From: CTSoil-075 sp964292325
GTDB taxonomy: Bacteria; Bacillota; Negativicutes; DSM-13327
DNA length: 64,000 nucleotides
Reading direction: 5' to 3'
Assembly (NCBI GenBank): GCA_964292325.1
Contig: CAXYVG010000001.1
Coordinates: 1 to 64,000, forward strand
Within the stretch, counting starts at the first letter, position 1, and each line of letters opens with the position of its first letter. Shown here piece by piece: positions 17,658 through 26,644 of the stretch. Both the position numbers and the translations under genes were made by a program. The notes beneath the pieces are model-generated. The model had not been told where the DNA came from. It ran no database searches and saw nothing but the letters and a program-made list of their open reading frames with translations.

Positions 17658-18327
17658 GATGTTCTCTCTCCTTACATAGCTTTAAAATAGTATCAACGGT
17701 TTGTTCAATACGAAATGTCGTTGAATCTATCAATATCGCATCTGGCGCTTGTATTAATGGTGCAATCTCACGTTCACAATCTTTCTTATCTCGAGCTGCG
17801 ATTTCTGCTGTCAGTTCTGCTAAATTGACGTCAAAACCTTTCAATGTTAGTTCTTCAAAACGTCGCCGTGCTCGTTCTTCAATGGATGCGGTCAAAAATA
17901 TTTTGATATCTGCATTCGGTAACACATGAGTGCCAATATCACGACCATCCATCACAACTCCGCCCTGCTTTGCCATGTTTCTTTGCAACGCTGTCAACGC
18001 TTCTCGTACCGCTGCAACTTGAGCTACTTCTGGTACCATACGAGAAATCTCAGGGTCACGTATACTCGCTGTGACATCATAGTCATCTACCAATACCTTT
18101 GTTTTACCATCAACATATAATAACTGAATCATAATATTTTGCGCAATATCTGCAATGGCTATTGTATCCGTAATGGCTACTTTTTTTTGCAATACTTTCC
18201 AAGCTATCGCCCGATACATCGCTCCTGTATCAATATACGTATACTGTAAACGTTGCGCTACCACTTGAGCTACGGTACTCTTACCTGCACCAGCTGGTCC
18301 ATCGATAGCAATCACTTTTTTCTTCAT
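17650..18327 (-). CDS. cmk: Cytidylate kinase
   Basis: Phosphorylates CMP and dCMP. P-loop GPAGAGKSTVAQ, then TGAMYRA, the LID region DGRDIGTHVLPNA and SIEERARRR with the CMP-binding arginines. The upstream GTG at 18339 is part of the ribosome binding site (GGAGGT); the ATG at 18327 gives 225 residues, the normal length. First gene of the cmk-plsC-ispH/rpsA operon. Confidence 0.96.
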   Translation of the reverse strand: MKKKVIAIDGPAGAGKSTVAQVVAQRLQYTYIDTGAMYRAIAWKVLQKKVAITDTIAIADIAQNIMIQLLYVDGKTKVLVDDYDVTASIRDPEISRMVPEVAQVAAVREALTALQRNMAKQGGVVMDGRDIGTHVLPNADIKIFLTASIEERARRRFEELTLKGFDVNLAELTAEIAARDKKDCEREIAPLIQAPDAILIDSTTFRIEQTVDTILKLCKEREHLV

Positions 18328-18438
18328 AAATACCTCCACGTTTAAAGACTATGGTTCATAGTGGTAACCATTGTCTTTAAATTTTTGAATCAATATCCTT
18401 TTCTTTATATTCTTGTTAAAAGAGTATTATCCTTTTTA

Positions 18439-18969
18439 CTATTCACTTTTGAATTTTATTTTACCAATAATAAAAGATTGACTAACACCGTCTAAAATCA
18501 AACCGTTTTTAGGAAATAATATCCCTTGATCTGATGTATTCACAACAAACTGAACTGGTTTAGTAAGTGCTCTAGCATCTATTTCTACATAGTCACCATC
18601 ATATATGGTAAGTTTACATTCACCTTTATGAAAGTCATCTACTTTTTTTCCGTTCACAATTAAAAAAGCATTCGACGCAGTCGATGGTGTAATGATTTTA
18701 ATTATAATTGTTTTGCGCCTGCGCAGTAAATTCTGATAACTTTTAAGCACTGTCGTTTCTTCTGTAATCTGTAGTGGTGTATCTGCATATAAAGGGATGG
18801 TAGAGGCAAGGTCTTCTCCTTCCATTCGATCCACTTTTGATAGGTATGGCCGAGCTTCTTCTTTTAATAGCAACAGTTGTGATAACAGCAGCGTTGGTAT
18901 CAATACGATGAGCAAACGTAGTAATATACCATCAATACGCATAATCCATTTGCCTTTGGATTTCCCCAT
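18439..18969 (-). CDS. Membrane-anchored protein of unknown function
   Basis: A 176-residue protein with one N-terminal transmembrane segment (about residues 14-36, very leucine-rich). An extracytoplasmic domain with many beta-prone stretches follows (IIIKIITPSTASNAFLIVNGKKV, KLTIYDGDYVEIDA). The pattern suggests a small beta-sandwich. I do not recognise the family. The start is well supported by GGAGG. It lies between the BaiN-like flavoprotein gene and cmk, separated from each by 70-110 bases. Confidence 0.75.
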   Translation of the reverse strand: MGKSKGKWIMRIDGILLRLLIVLIPTLLLSQLLLLKEEARPYLSKVDRMEGEDLASTIPLYADTPLQITEETTVLKSYQNLLRRRKTIIIKIITPSTASNAFLIVNGKKVDDFHKGECKLTIYDGDYVEIDARALTKPVQFVVNTSDQGILFPKNGLILDGVSQSFIIGKIKFKSE

Positions 18970-19045
18970 TGCTAATGCCTCCGTTTTTCCTGCCTATTCC
19001 TTTTAGTATATGCCACTTATTGATTAGGTTATGCGAATCTACCAG

Positions 19046-20293
19046 TTAGATTTCCTCTGCTGCATTTTGACCTGCTACATAACCAGTAGAAAAAGCAGCC
19101 TGTAAATTAAAGCCACCAGTATAGCCATCAATATCAATGACTTCACCTGCAAAATATAAACCTTGAATTAATTTTGATTCCATGGTCTTAGGATTAATTT
19201 CTTTTACCTGTATACCACCTGCTGTAACAATCGCCTCACTGACCGGTCTTGTCCCTGTAATGGTAAAGGTTAGATGGGTAATTTGCTCTTGCAGACGGGC
19301 ACGTTCACTCTTGGTAATTTGATGAACAAATTTCTCTGGATCAAGGTGAGCAAGATCAATCATGACAGGAATTAATTTTGCTGGTAATAACTCTCCTAGT
19401 GAGTTTTTTATTTGCTTACGGGCAAATTTTTCAAAATCCCGTTGAATACGTTTATCAAGCACTTCCGCTGTTAAGGCAGGTTTTAAGTTAATGGATAGCA
19501 ATACTTCCTGATCGGGATCATTCTTTAATACTTCTGCTACTTTTTTACTAAGTGATAAAATAATTGGTCCAGATAAACCATAATGAGTAAAGAGCATTTC
19601 GCCAAAATCATCGGCTACTTTTTTACCATCTATGATAATACTTGCTTCTACATTTTTAAGCGATAGCCCTTGTAGTTCACCAATCCACTCTTCATCCACT
19701 TCTAGTGGTACTAAGGATGGTTTCAACGGGACTATGGTATGACCAAGCGTTTCACCCATACGATATCCATCACCTGTCGAACCAGTGCCAGGGTAGGAGG
19801 CGCCACCAGTTGCCAAAATGACAGCATCAGCAGCATATTCTACATTGTTACTGGCAAGAACGCCCGTGACTCGACCATTATGCATTAGAATTCTTTTTAC
19901 GCTTTGCCCAGTTACCAGTTTAATATTTAAGTCTTGGAATGCCTTTCGAAAAGCTTCTACTACATCTTTTGCTTGATCACTGACAGGAAAAACCCGCCCG
20001 CCTCTCTCCACTTTCGTCATAACACCATGTTGATGGAAAAACTCAATGATATCCTCGTTTCCAAATTGATGTAATGCGCTATAGATAAAAGAGCCATTAC
20101 CGGGAATATTTTTAATGATGGTCTGCTTATCGGCAATATTCGTAATATTACATCGGCCTTTACCTGTAATCAATAATTTTCTACCAATCGTAGCCATCTT
20201 TTCTAAAACCGTTACTTGTCCACCATGCTCAGCGGCGCTGACAGCTGCCATTAACCCCGCTGCTCCACCACCAATCACAATCACTTTCTTCAT
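19046..20293 (-). CDS. HI0933/BaiN-like NAD(P)/FAD-dependent oxidoreductase
   Basis: A flavoprotein with an N-terminal Rossmann motif VIGGGAAGLMAAVSAAEHGG and the family motif GRKLLITGKGRCNITN. A GGASYPGTGSTGDGY motif sits in the middle, and a C-terminal FAD motif (AGEVIDIDGYTGGFNLQAA) ends the fold. This is the HI0933 family (YtfP/BaiN). Some members reduce bile acid intermediates, but the physiological role in spore formers is not settled. It is commonly found near cmk and rluB in Firmicutes. The length of 415 residues is typical. Confidence 0.9.
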   Translation of the reverse strand: MKKVIVIGGGAAGLMAAVSAAEHGGQVTVLEKMATIGRKLLITGKGRCNITNIADKQTIIKNIPGNGSFIYSALHQFGNEDIIEFFHQHGVMTKVERGGRVFPVSDQAKDVVEAFRKAFQDLNIKLVTGQSVKRILMHNGRVTGVLASNNVEYAADAVILATGGASYPGTGSTGDGYRMGETLGHTIVPLKPSLVPLEVDEEWIGELQGLSLKNVEASIIIDGKKVADDFGEMLFTHYGLSGPIILSLSKKVAEVLKNDPDQEVLLSINLKPALTAEVLDKRIQRDFEKFARKQIKNSLGELLPAKLIPVMIDLAHLDPEKFVHQITKSERARLQEQITHLTFTITGTRPVSEAIVTAGGIQVKEINPKTMESKLIQGLYFAGEVIDIDGYTGGFNLQAAFSTGYVAGQNAAEEI

Positions 20294-20391
20294 ATGTCAT
20301 CACCTTTCTATATAAATATCACTATATTTTCTTCATAGCAAATAAAAAAATAGGCAGTATTTCATAGTATACCACCTCAAAAATCAAAAAT

Positions 20392-21114
20392 TTATTTATT
20401 AAGACTATGTAAACCTTCTACTTCACTAGGCAGTAAGTGGCGATAGCTACCTCTTTTTACACCTTCTAGGGTTAAGAAGGCAAATTCTATGCGCTTTAGT
20501 TGTTTTACATCCGAACCAATGGCTGCAAACATTCGACGAATTTGTCGATTTTTCCCCTCATGAATCGTAATCTGTAAACTTGTAAGATCTCGCTCTGGTT
20601 CATAGTCCATCACATTGATAATCGCTGGTGCTGTCATCCCATCTTCTAGTTCAATACCAACTCGTAGTAAATCAATTTTTTCTTGTAGCGGTCTGCCACC
20701 AACTTTAGCAATATAGGTTTTATCAATCTTTTTACTAGGATGAATCAGAGAATGAGTTAAGGAACCATCATTGGTTAATAATAATAAACCTTCCGTATTA
20801 TAGTCGAGCCGTCCGACAGGATAGATTCTTTCCGGAATATCGCGAACTAATGAGGCTACGGTTTTGCGATCCTGAGGATCCGTCAAGGTTGTCAGTACTC
20901 CTTTTGGTTTATTTAGTAAAATATACACCAGTTTTTCGCCTTGTATACGCTTACCATCCACCATAATTCGATCATTGCCAGGCATTACTTTCGTGCCAAG
21001 TTCTGTAACGACTTTACCATTTACCGTAACTCGCCCCTCTTTGATTATTTTTTCCGACTCTCTTCGAGAGGCGACTCCAGCTTGACTCATAACTTTTTGT
21101 AGACGTTCCAACAT
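20392..21114 (-). CDS. rluB: 23S rRNA pseudouridine synthase RluB-like
   Basis: An N-terminal S4 RNA-binding domain (MLERLQKVMSQAGVASRRESEKI) is followed by the RsuA/RluB catalytic domain with the aspartate motif GRLDYNTEGLLLLTNDG. The length of 240 residues matches the B. subtilis protein, which lies downstream of spmAB. The same gene order with two genes inserted is seen here. The RBS is AAAGGAG. Confidence 0.93.
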   Translation of the reverse strand: MLERLQKVMSQAGVASRRESEKIIKEGRVTVNGKVVTELGTKVMPGNDRIMVDGKRIQGEKLVYILLNKPKGVLTTLTDPQDRKTVASLVRDIPERIYPVGRLDYNTEGLLLLTNDGSLTHSLIHPSKKIDKTYIAKVGGRPLQEKIDLLRVGIELEDGMTAPAIINVMDYEPERDLTSLQITIHEGKNRQIRRMFAAIGSDVKQLKRIEFAFLTLEGVKRGSYRHLLPSEVEGLHSLNK

Positions 21115-21137
21115 AATTAGCTCCTTTAAAACTAAAA

Positions 21138-22109
21138 TTAATCTTCGATTATATTTGAGAAATCAGTTTGTTCTTTGCACAGTTTAATGGTTTTGTTATC
21201 CTTTGTTTTCTTCAAGCAACTACCACAAATTCCTTCACCACAACACATTGTAGCATTATTCGTAGCGACCATCGGAATATTCACGTCTTGCTGCTTCATA
21301 GCGGCAATAACCCCCTGATGCTGCGAATCGGGTCCAGCACTGACAATTAAATCGGGATGTAATGTAAACCATTCTTGTAGTAGGGACATACCAAACTGAC
21401 GCATAGAAGAGACAGTATGTACCTGAGCACCCATTTTTGTTATTTCTTGATCAATAAAAATTTTTCCTACCTTACCAGGTGCGAGCAAGACCATCACTTT
21501 ATTATGATTACTCAACAATTTTGCAATAAGGGGAAAGGCGGGCGCTTGCCCAATACCACCAGCTACTAATAGTATATTACCATACGTCATGTTGTCAATC
21601 CATGGTCCTCCTAAAACTCCATTATAATATGGGCCACGCACGATTAATTTTGTATTATTGTCTGCGATTATGCGGCTCGACTTCGGTCCAATCGTTTCAA
21701 TCACGACTTGTAGCGTAGAATCTTGTACTTTCATGATATTAACGGGAAAATTAAAAAATTGAGGATCATGTGGGCAACGTAAGAATACGAAAGAACCTAT
21801 TCTTTTTACTTGCTCTGCAAGTTCAGTACTTACCGTAAATTCCAACAGATATGTATTATGTCCAATTTGCTCTTTAATCATAAATTCGACTTGTTCTTCC
21901 ATTCTAATAGTACTGCTGCTTTCATCATCTTTCCTTATTTTTTTATATTGCCAATGCTTTTCATATAATATACATACTCCTGCCCAGTTACAGTTACAAT
22001 TGTCCTCGCCATGTAATTGGCTACAAAAAATACATTGATTGGTTTCCGCTAATAAACATGGGCAATACTTAGAATTCATGTCAATGCATTGGGAGATATT
22101 CTTATGCAT
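21138..22109 (-). CDS. PyrK-like electron-transfer flavoprotein with extra N-terminal Cys cluster
   Basis: A 323-residue protein. Residues from about 75 on resemble the dihydroorotate dehydrogenase electron-transfer subunit: an FAD domain, an NAD(P) domain (ILLVAGGIGQAPAFPLI) and a C-terminal [2Fe-2S] site (CCGEGICGSC plus a later C). The first 50 residues are atypical, with eight cysteines (8, 16, 18, 26, 29, 38, 40, 46), enough for an additional iron-sulfur cluster or zinc site. No pyrD is nearby. It follows the FAD oxidoreductase gene by 12 bases, so the two probably act as one enzyme of unknown substrate. Confidence 0.8.
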   Translation of the reverse strand: MHKNISQCIDMNSKYCPCLLAETNQCIFCSQLHGEDNCNCNWAGVCILYEKHWQYKKIRKDDESSSTIRMEEQVEFMIKEQIGHNTYLLEFTVSTELAEQVKRIGSFVFLRCPHDPQFFNFPVNIMKVQDSTLQVVIETIGPKSSRIIADNNTKLIVRGPYYNGVLGGPWIDNMTYGNILLVAGGIGQAPAFPLIAKLLSNHNKVMVLLAPGKVGKIFIDQEITKMGAQVHTVSSMRQFGMSLLQEWFTLHPDLIVSAGPDSQHQGVIAAMKQQDVNIPMVATNNATMCCGEGICGSCLKKTKDNKTIKLCKEQTDFSNIIED

Positions 22110-22121
22110 CTTCCTACCCCC

Positions 22122-23402
22122 TTATACTAGACATACATTATAGATATTATAAAGTCCCGCCTGAGTAACCCTCTCACTGATCTCAACTCGACTCGTTGAA
22201 TATAAATGAAGGGTTTTCATACGTTCAAAATAAGTAGAACCAGAGAAGGTATAGCGTTTACATAATCCAGCTTCCGATTGCATTTGCTCATGAACAAATG
22301 CAATAAAATCTCCAGAGGCTAAACTTCGAGGAAGTTCTAGGTATCTCATATCTAAGCAATAACGAACCGCATTATTGCCTGCAAGTAAACCCGTAATAAT
22401 AGCTTCCGTATGACCAACTAAGATTGCTGCTTTTTCTCCACCACAAAATAGATTTTCCACCCCTTCTACTTGTAGAGTATGATTACATGGAGCAATGCCT
22501 AGATAGCGCATAGAATTACCAAGACTACCCGCATAGGGATCTTCATAGCGCGCCTGCTCTAATCCCGGAATAGTTCGTAGCTCTTCGATTGGGAAATACG
22601 AAGTCATTAATTTTGCATGCCCAGTGTCAAGTAATACCAGATTGACTGCATAATCAGAAATAGCATATTGGGTACAGGCTTTCTTACCTAATGAACTAAG
22701 TCGTTGCAACTTTTCTGGTACGGGCAATACGACAACACCATCACGCTCTAACTTCTCTTTGATTTCCCTACTGAGTGAATCTTTATTTAACTTACAAGAT
22801 CCGCTCATAGCTCCTAATGATCCATCTGCTTTTCTCCCCATAATCTCCTTAATATTAGCTTTGGCAGTCACGCTAATTCGAGGACCAAAAGAGGGACAAC
22901 GCATAACGCACATCGCGCAGCCATTTCCATATCGTAGGCAATTGCCCATGGGTCCTGCTGTACCTGTAGTATCAACAAATACATCACCTTTTATTTCATC
23001 ACCACTATCAATGACGAGTGCTTGTATTTTTTTACTATATTTTACAACATCAACCACTCTCGTATTTGTTTTAATTTCAATTCCGTAATTTTCTAATACT
23101 TTTTTTATCACCGGTTCCATCGTGGTTACATCATAAAGGGAAGCATGGTTGTGTCCTGGAAAGGAAATATTTTTATGCCGTGTATTCCCATCCATAGCCA
23201 CAAAAAAATCACCGCCACCCATAGCAATAGCCTCTTCTGCTCCAGTATAGCGCCCATTATTACGAAAAATCCCCCCTACTAAACCAGTACCTAGTAGTAA
23301 GTCGGTACGTTCTAATAAAAGTACTTGCGCTCCAGCTTTAGCAGCCGATAACGCTGCGGCACATCCTGCCCATCCCCCACCAACCACCACCACTTTTATC
23401 AT
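22122..23402 (-). CDS. FAD-dependent oxidoreductase of unknown substrate
   Basis: A 426-residue flavoprotein. The N-terminal dinucleotide-binding motif VVVGGGWAGCAAALSAAKAG is followed by VFVDTTGTAGPMGNC. A cysteine-rich loop GNGCAMCVMRCPSFGPRIS (about residues 158-176) is unusual. Near the C-terminus, ENLFCGGEKAAILVGHTEA resembles the FAD motif of MnmG/GidA-like and succinate-type flavoproteins. It starts with GGAGGGG-ATG, downstream of spmB and its terminator, and is paired with the PyrK-like gene. The likely function is a two-subunit NAD(P)-linked redox enzyme; the substrate cannot be named. Confidence 0.78.
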   Translation of the reverse strand: MIKVVVVGGGWAGCAAALSAAKAGAQVLLLERTDLLLGTGLVGGIFRNNGRYTGAEEAIAMGGGDFFVAMDGNTRHKNISFPGHNHASLYDVTTMEPVIKKVLENYGIEIKTNTRVVDVVKYSKKIQALVIDSGDEIKGDVFVDTTGTAGPMGNCLRYGNGCAMCVMRCPSFGPRISVTAKANIKEIMGRKADGSLGAMSGSCKLNKDSLSREIKEKLERDGVVVLPVPEKLQRLSSLGKKACTQYAISDYAVNLVLLDTGHAKLMTSYFPIEELRTIPGLEQARYEDPYAGSLGNSMRYLGIAPCNHTLQVEGVENLFCGGEKAAILVGHTEAIITGLLAGNNAVRYCLDMRYLELPRSLASGDFIAFVHEQMQSEAGLCKRYTFSGSTYFERMKTLHLYSTSRVEISERVTQAGLYNIYNVCLV

Positions 23403-23485
23403 AAATACCCCTCCGTTTAATTGTCTTATTACACTACAGTGTATTCAAGGCTGCCATAAATGTCACACTTATGAGCAAAGAAAAA

Positions 23486-23510
23486 AAGAGGGGATAGCAA
23501 AACCCCTCTT
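23486..23510 (-). terminator. Intrinsic terminator after spmB
   Basis: Stem AAGAGGGG / CCCCTCTT with a nine-base loop, followed on the minus strand by TTTTTTTCTTT. It lies 11 bases beyond the spmB stop codon and separates spmAB from the flavoprotein pair. Confidence 0.85.
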
Positions 23511-23521
23511 ACAAGTACTCA

Positions 23522-24061
23522 TTAATATGAAAATAAATATTGGCATAGATAGATCGAACCTAGAAAGCCAATCATATCACCAAGTAGACCAACAAACACA
23601 GAATAACGGGGTTTAGTAATACCAACCGCACCAAAATAGACCGTTAAAATATAAAAAGTAGTATCCGTACTGCCAAGAACGGTCGAAGCAATACGTCCCA
23701 TCATCGAATCAGGTCCATAGGTATTGAGTATTTCAGTAGTCAAACCCAAAGCACCGGTACCCGATAAAGGACGCATAATAGCTAGCGGCACAAGATCAGG
23801 CGGCACACCAAAAGCATATAGTAGCGATCCCATATACTCTACCACTACATCCATTGCCCCTGAGGCTCTAAAAATATTTACTGCCACCATCATAGCCACT
23901 AAAAACGGCATAATCCGAATCGCAGTATGAAATCCTTCCGATGCCCCGTCAACAAAAGCTTCATATACTTTGACATTGCGAAAATAACCCACAACGGGAA
24001 TGACCAATAAAATAATAGGTATTGCCCAAATAGAAAGTTGCTGGCAACATTCTATAAACAT
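23522..24061 (-). CDS. spmB: Spore maturation protein B
   Basis: A 179-residue membrane protein with four to five hydrophobic segments and a nucleoside-recognition/Gate domain (VDGASEGFHTAIRIMPFLVAMMVAVNIFRASGAMD). It shows the conserved SGTGALGLTTEI and GSTDTTFYILTVYFG. In Bacillus, SpmA and SpmB are needed for full dehydration of the spore core. It follows spmA by 5 bases. Confidence 0.94.
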   Translation of the reverse strand: MFIECCQQLSIWAIPIILLVIPVVGYFRNVKVYEAFVDGASEGFHTAIRIMPFLVAMMVAVNIFRASGAMDVVVEYMGSLLYAFGVPPDLVPLAIMRPLSGTGALGLTTEILNTYGPDSMMGRIASTVLGSTDTTFYILTVYFGAVGITKPRYSVFVGLLGDMIGFLGSIYLCQYLFSY

Positions 24062-24066
24062 CGTGC

Positions 24067-24660
24067 CTACCTCCTGCTACGAACATGATACAGCATTCGG
24101 CAGATACGATCCGCGACAATGACACTTACAGTCGCCATAAAGCTCACGATCAAGGTAGGTGCCACAATTTCTGTGGGATTCACTGAGCCAGCGGCTGAGC
24201 GTATCGCAATAATGGTAGCCGGTATCAACGTAAATCCGGCCGTACATAATGCGAGCAATGTACACATCCCATCGGAAGCAGTATCTTTTTTGTGATTTAA
24301 TTGTTGCAATCCTTGCATGGCTTTAATGCCCAGCGGCGTAACAGCATTGCCCAGCCCTAACAGATTGGCACTGAGCGTCATAATAATAGCTCCCATGGCT
24401 GGATGATTTCGTGGCACGCTAGGAAATAAAAAACAAAGGAGTGGACTGAGTAGTCGTGAAATAAATTTGACAATGCCAGCTAATTCAGCAATCTTCATCA
24501 TGCCTAGCCATAAACACATCACACCGATTAGCTTTAAAGATAAACTAACGGCTCCTTCGGCCGCACTAATTGCACTTTGGGTTACTACATCAATTCGCCC
24601 TTGTAGCCCAGCATATACAATGCCTATCGCCAACAGAAATAGCCATATCAAATTTATCAT
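24067..24660 (-). CDS. spmA: Spore maturation protein A
   Basis: A 197-residue polytopic membrane protein with the Gate domain. It carries LIGVMCLWLGMMKIAELAGI and the conserved SANLLGLGNAVTPLGIKAM. It acts with SpmB in forespore core dehydration. The ATG is preceded by AAGGGGTG. In B. subtilis spmAB follow dacB directly; here the exporter genes are inserted between dacB and spmA. Confidence 0.94.
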   Translation of the reverse strand: MINLIWLFLLAIGIVYAGLQGRIDVVTQSAISAAEGAVSLSLKLIGVMCLWLGMMKIAELAGIVKFISRLLSPLLCFLFPSVPRNHPAMGAIIMTLSANLLGLGNAVTPLGIKAMQGLQQLNHKKDTASDGMCTLLALCTAGFTLIPATIIAIRSAAGSVNPTEIVAPTLIVSFMATVSVIVADRICRMLYHVRSRR

Positions 24661-24718
24661 ATCATCACCCCTTATGAGATTATGATAAATTGACTATGAC
24701 TAGAACCGTATCTTTATT

Positions 24719-25936
24719 TTATTCATACCGTAGTGCATCAATTGGCTCAAGTAATGCAGCCTTACGGGCGGGGTAAATACCAAAAAATAAGCCAATTAAT
24801 ACTGTAACGCCAAAAGCTACACCAATTGCTAAAGCAGAAATCACGGTCTGCCAGCTAGCAAAATAAGAAACAACATACGCTGCACCAACTCCAAATAGTA
24901 TGCCAACTAAGCCACCAGTGACACTAATGACAATGGCTTCAATAAGAAATTGCAATAAAATATTTTTATAAGTGGCCCCTAATGCTTTGCGAATACCAAT
25001 TTCACGCGTCCGTTCTGTAACGCTGACCAACATAATATTCATAATACCAATGCCACCTACTAACAAAGAAATTGCCGCCACTGCACCTAAAAATATCGTA
25101 ATGGTACCCGTCGTTTCCTTAGCTGTCGCCATAAGCGCCGTTAGATTCCGTACCGAAAAATCATCCGTCGCCGCCACCGCTAAGCGATGGCGATTTCTCA
25201 GTAATACTGTAATATCTTGCTGTACTTTATCAATCACCTTGTCACTTTCTACTTGTATACTAATAGAATTCAGATATGTTATGCCCATTAATCGTTCTTG
25301 AGCAGTAGATAAGGGTACAAGAACCAGATCGTCTTGGTCCTGTCCCATCGAAGATTGTCCTTTACTTTCTAGTACTCCGACAACACGAAACGGTGCCTTA
25401 TTAATACGAATGGTCTTACCAACCGGGCTAACAGCACCAAATAAACCCGTCGCTACGGTTTGCCCAAGTATTGCAACTCGCGATCGAGCATTCTCATCAT
25501 TGCTACTAAAAAAACTCCCCTCCGCAATTGTATAATTGCGAATTTCCAAATATTCCGGGGTAGTTCCCGTCACACTGGTATTCCAATTCTGATTGCCATA
25601 AATAATTTGATATTGTTGGCTAACAGTAGGTGCTATATAATTAATGCCCGATATTTCTCGCGCTATGGCTTTTGAGTCCTGATTGGTCAATGTAATATTA
25701 GAACCTGCCGCTTGACGTACACCGCCAGTAGGCTTACTTGATCCTGGCATAACGATTAAAAGATTACTGCCAAGACCGGCAATTGAATTTTGTATTTTTT
25801 GTTGTACACCAAGTCCAATTGATACCATAGCAACAACAGCCGCAACCCCAATAATAATACCGAGCATAGTAAGAAGTGATCGAAGTTTATTTACCTTGAG
25901 TCCTTCTAAGGCAATTAATATACTTTCTAAAAACAC
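24719..25936 (-). CDS. MacB-type ABC transporter permease
   Basis: A 405-residue permease with one N-terminal transmembrane helix, a large extracytoplasmic MacB-PCD domain (residues about 45-270) and three C-terminal helices forming the FtsX domain. The FtsX region contains VSVTERTREIGIRKALGA. It lacks the fused ATPase of E. coli MacB, which here is the separate upstream gene. The GTG start is preceded by GGGGG. With the adaptor and ATPase it forms a MacAB-like exporter, possibly for a peptide, lipid or antibiotic. No outer-membrane channel gene is adjacent. Confidence 0.92.
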   Translation of the reverse strand: MFLESILIALEGLKVNKLRSLLTMLGIIIGVAAVVAMVSIGLGVQQKIQNSIAGLGSNLLIVMPGSSKPTGGVRQAAGSNITLTNQDSKAIAREISGINYIAPTVSQQYQIIYGNQNWNTSVTGTTPEYLEIRNYTIAEGSFFSSNDENARSRVAILGQTVATGLFGAVSPVGKTIRINKAPFRVVGVLESKGQSSMGQDQDDLVLVPLSTAQERLMGITYLNSISIQVESDKVIDKVQQDITVLLRNRHRLAVAATDDFSVRNLTALMATAKETTGTITIFLGAVAAISLLVGGIGIMNIMLVSVTERTREIGIRKALGATYKNILLQFLIEAIVISVTGGLVGILFGVGAAYVVSYFASWQTVISALAIGVAFGVTVLIGLFFGIYPARKAALLEPIDALRYE

Positions 25937-25947
25937 CGCATAACCCC

Positions 25948-26628
25948 CTATTTCACCTCATCAGTAATAATTTTTCCATCTCGAACTTGAATCACTCGGC
26001 GAGCATAGGCAGCAATATCAGGTTCATGCGTAACCATAATCACAATATGTCCCTGTTGATTTAGCTTACAAAAAATATCCATAATTTCAATACTAGATTT
26101 CGTATCTAAGTTTCCAGTAGGTTCATCGGCAATAACGATTGGCGGATCGTTTATTAATGCCCGTGCAATTGCCACCCGTTGCCTCTGACCACCTGAAAGT
26201 TCATTAGGACGATGATAGATTCGTTCTCCGAGACCTAGTAATGTCAACTTCTCTTCTGCCAATGTTAACCGCTTTTTTTTATCTACTCCCGCATAGACAA
26301 GAGGTAGTGCTACATTCTGAAGCGCTGACATCCTCGGTAATAAATTGAAGTTTTGAAAAACAAAACCGATTCGACGATTTCGCGTTAACGCCAATTGATC
26401 GCTTGTGAGCGACGCAACCTCCTCGCCGCCCAAGCAATAAGAACCTTGCGTTGGTTGATCAAGACAACCAATAATATTCATCAGTGTAGACTTTCCTGAA
26501 CCTGATGGACCAATAATCGCAGCAAATTCGCCTTCCTGAATGGAAATGCTCACACCAGCTAATGCGTGTACGATCGTATCGCCCATACTATATGATTTCT
26601 CTATATTTTTTAAATCAATAAAGCCCAT
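25948..26628 (-). CDS. ABC transporter ATP-binding protein (MacB/LolD type)
   Basis: Walker A is GPSGSGKSTLMN, the Q-loop sits in VFQNFNLLP, the signature motif is LSGGQRQRVAIARAL and Walker B is IVIADEPTGNLD. The frame opens at 26643, but the ATG at 26628 (MGFIDLKNIEKSY) has GAGGAG seven bases upstream, gives 226 residues and matches the family start. It supplies energy to the adjacent MacB-type permease. Confidence 0.93.
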   Translation of the reverse strand: MGFIDLKNIEKSYSMGDTIVHALAGVSISIQEGEFAAIIGPSGSGKSTLMNIIGCLDQPTQGSYCLGGEEVASLTSDQLALTRNRRIGFVFQNFNLLPRMSALQNVALPLVYAGVDKKKRLTLAEEKLTLLGLGERIYHRPNELSGGQRQRVAIARALINDPPIVIADEPTGNLDTKSSIEIMDIFCKLNQQGHIVIMVTHEPDIAAYARRVIQVRDGKIITDEVK

Positions 26629-26644
26629 ATCTTCGCTCCTCATC

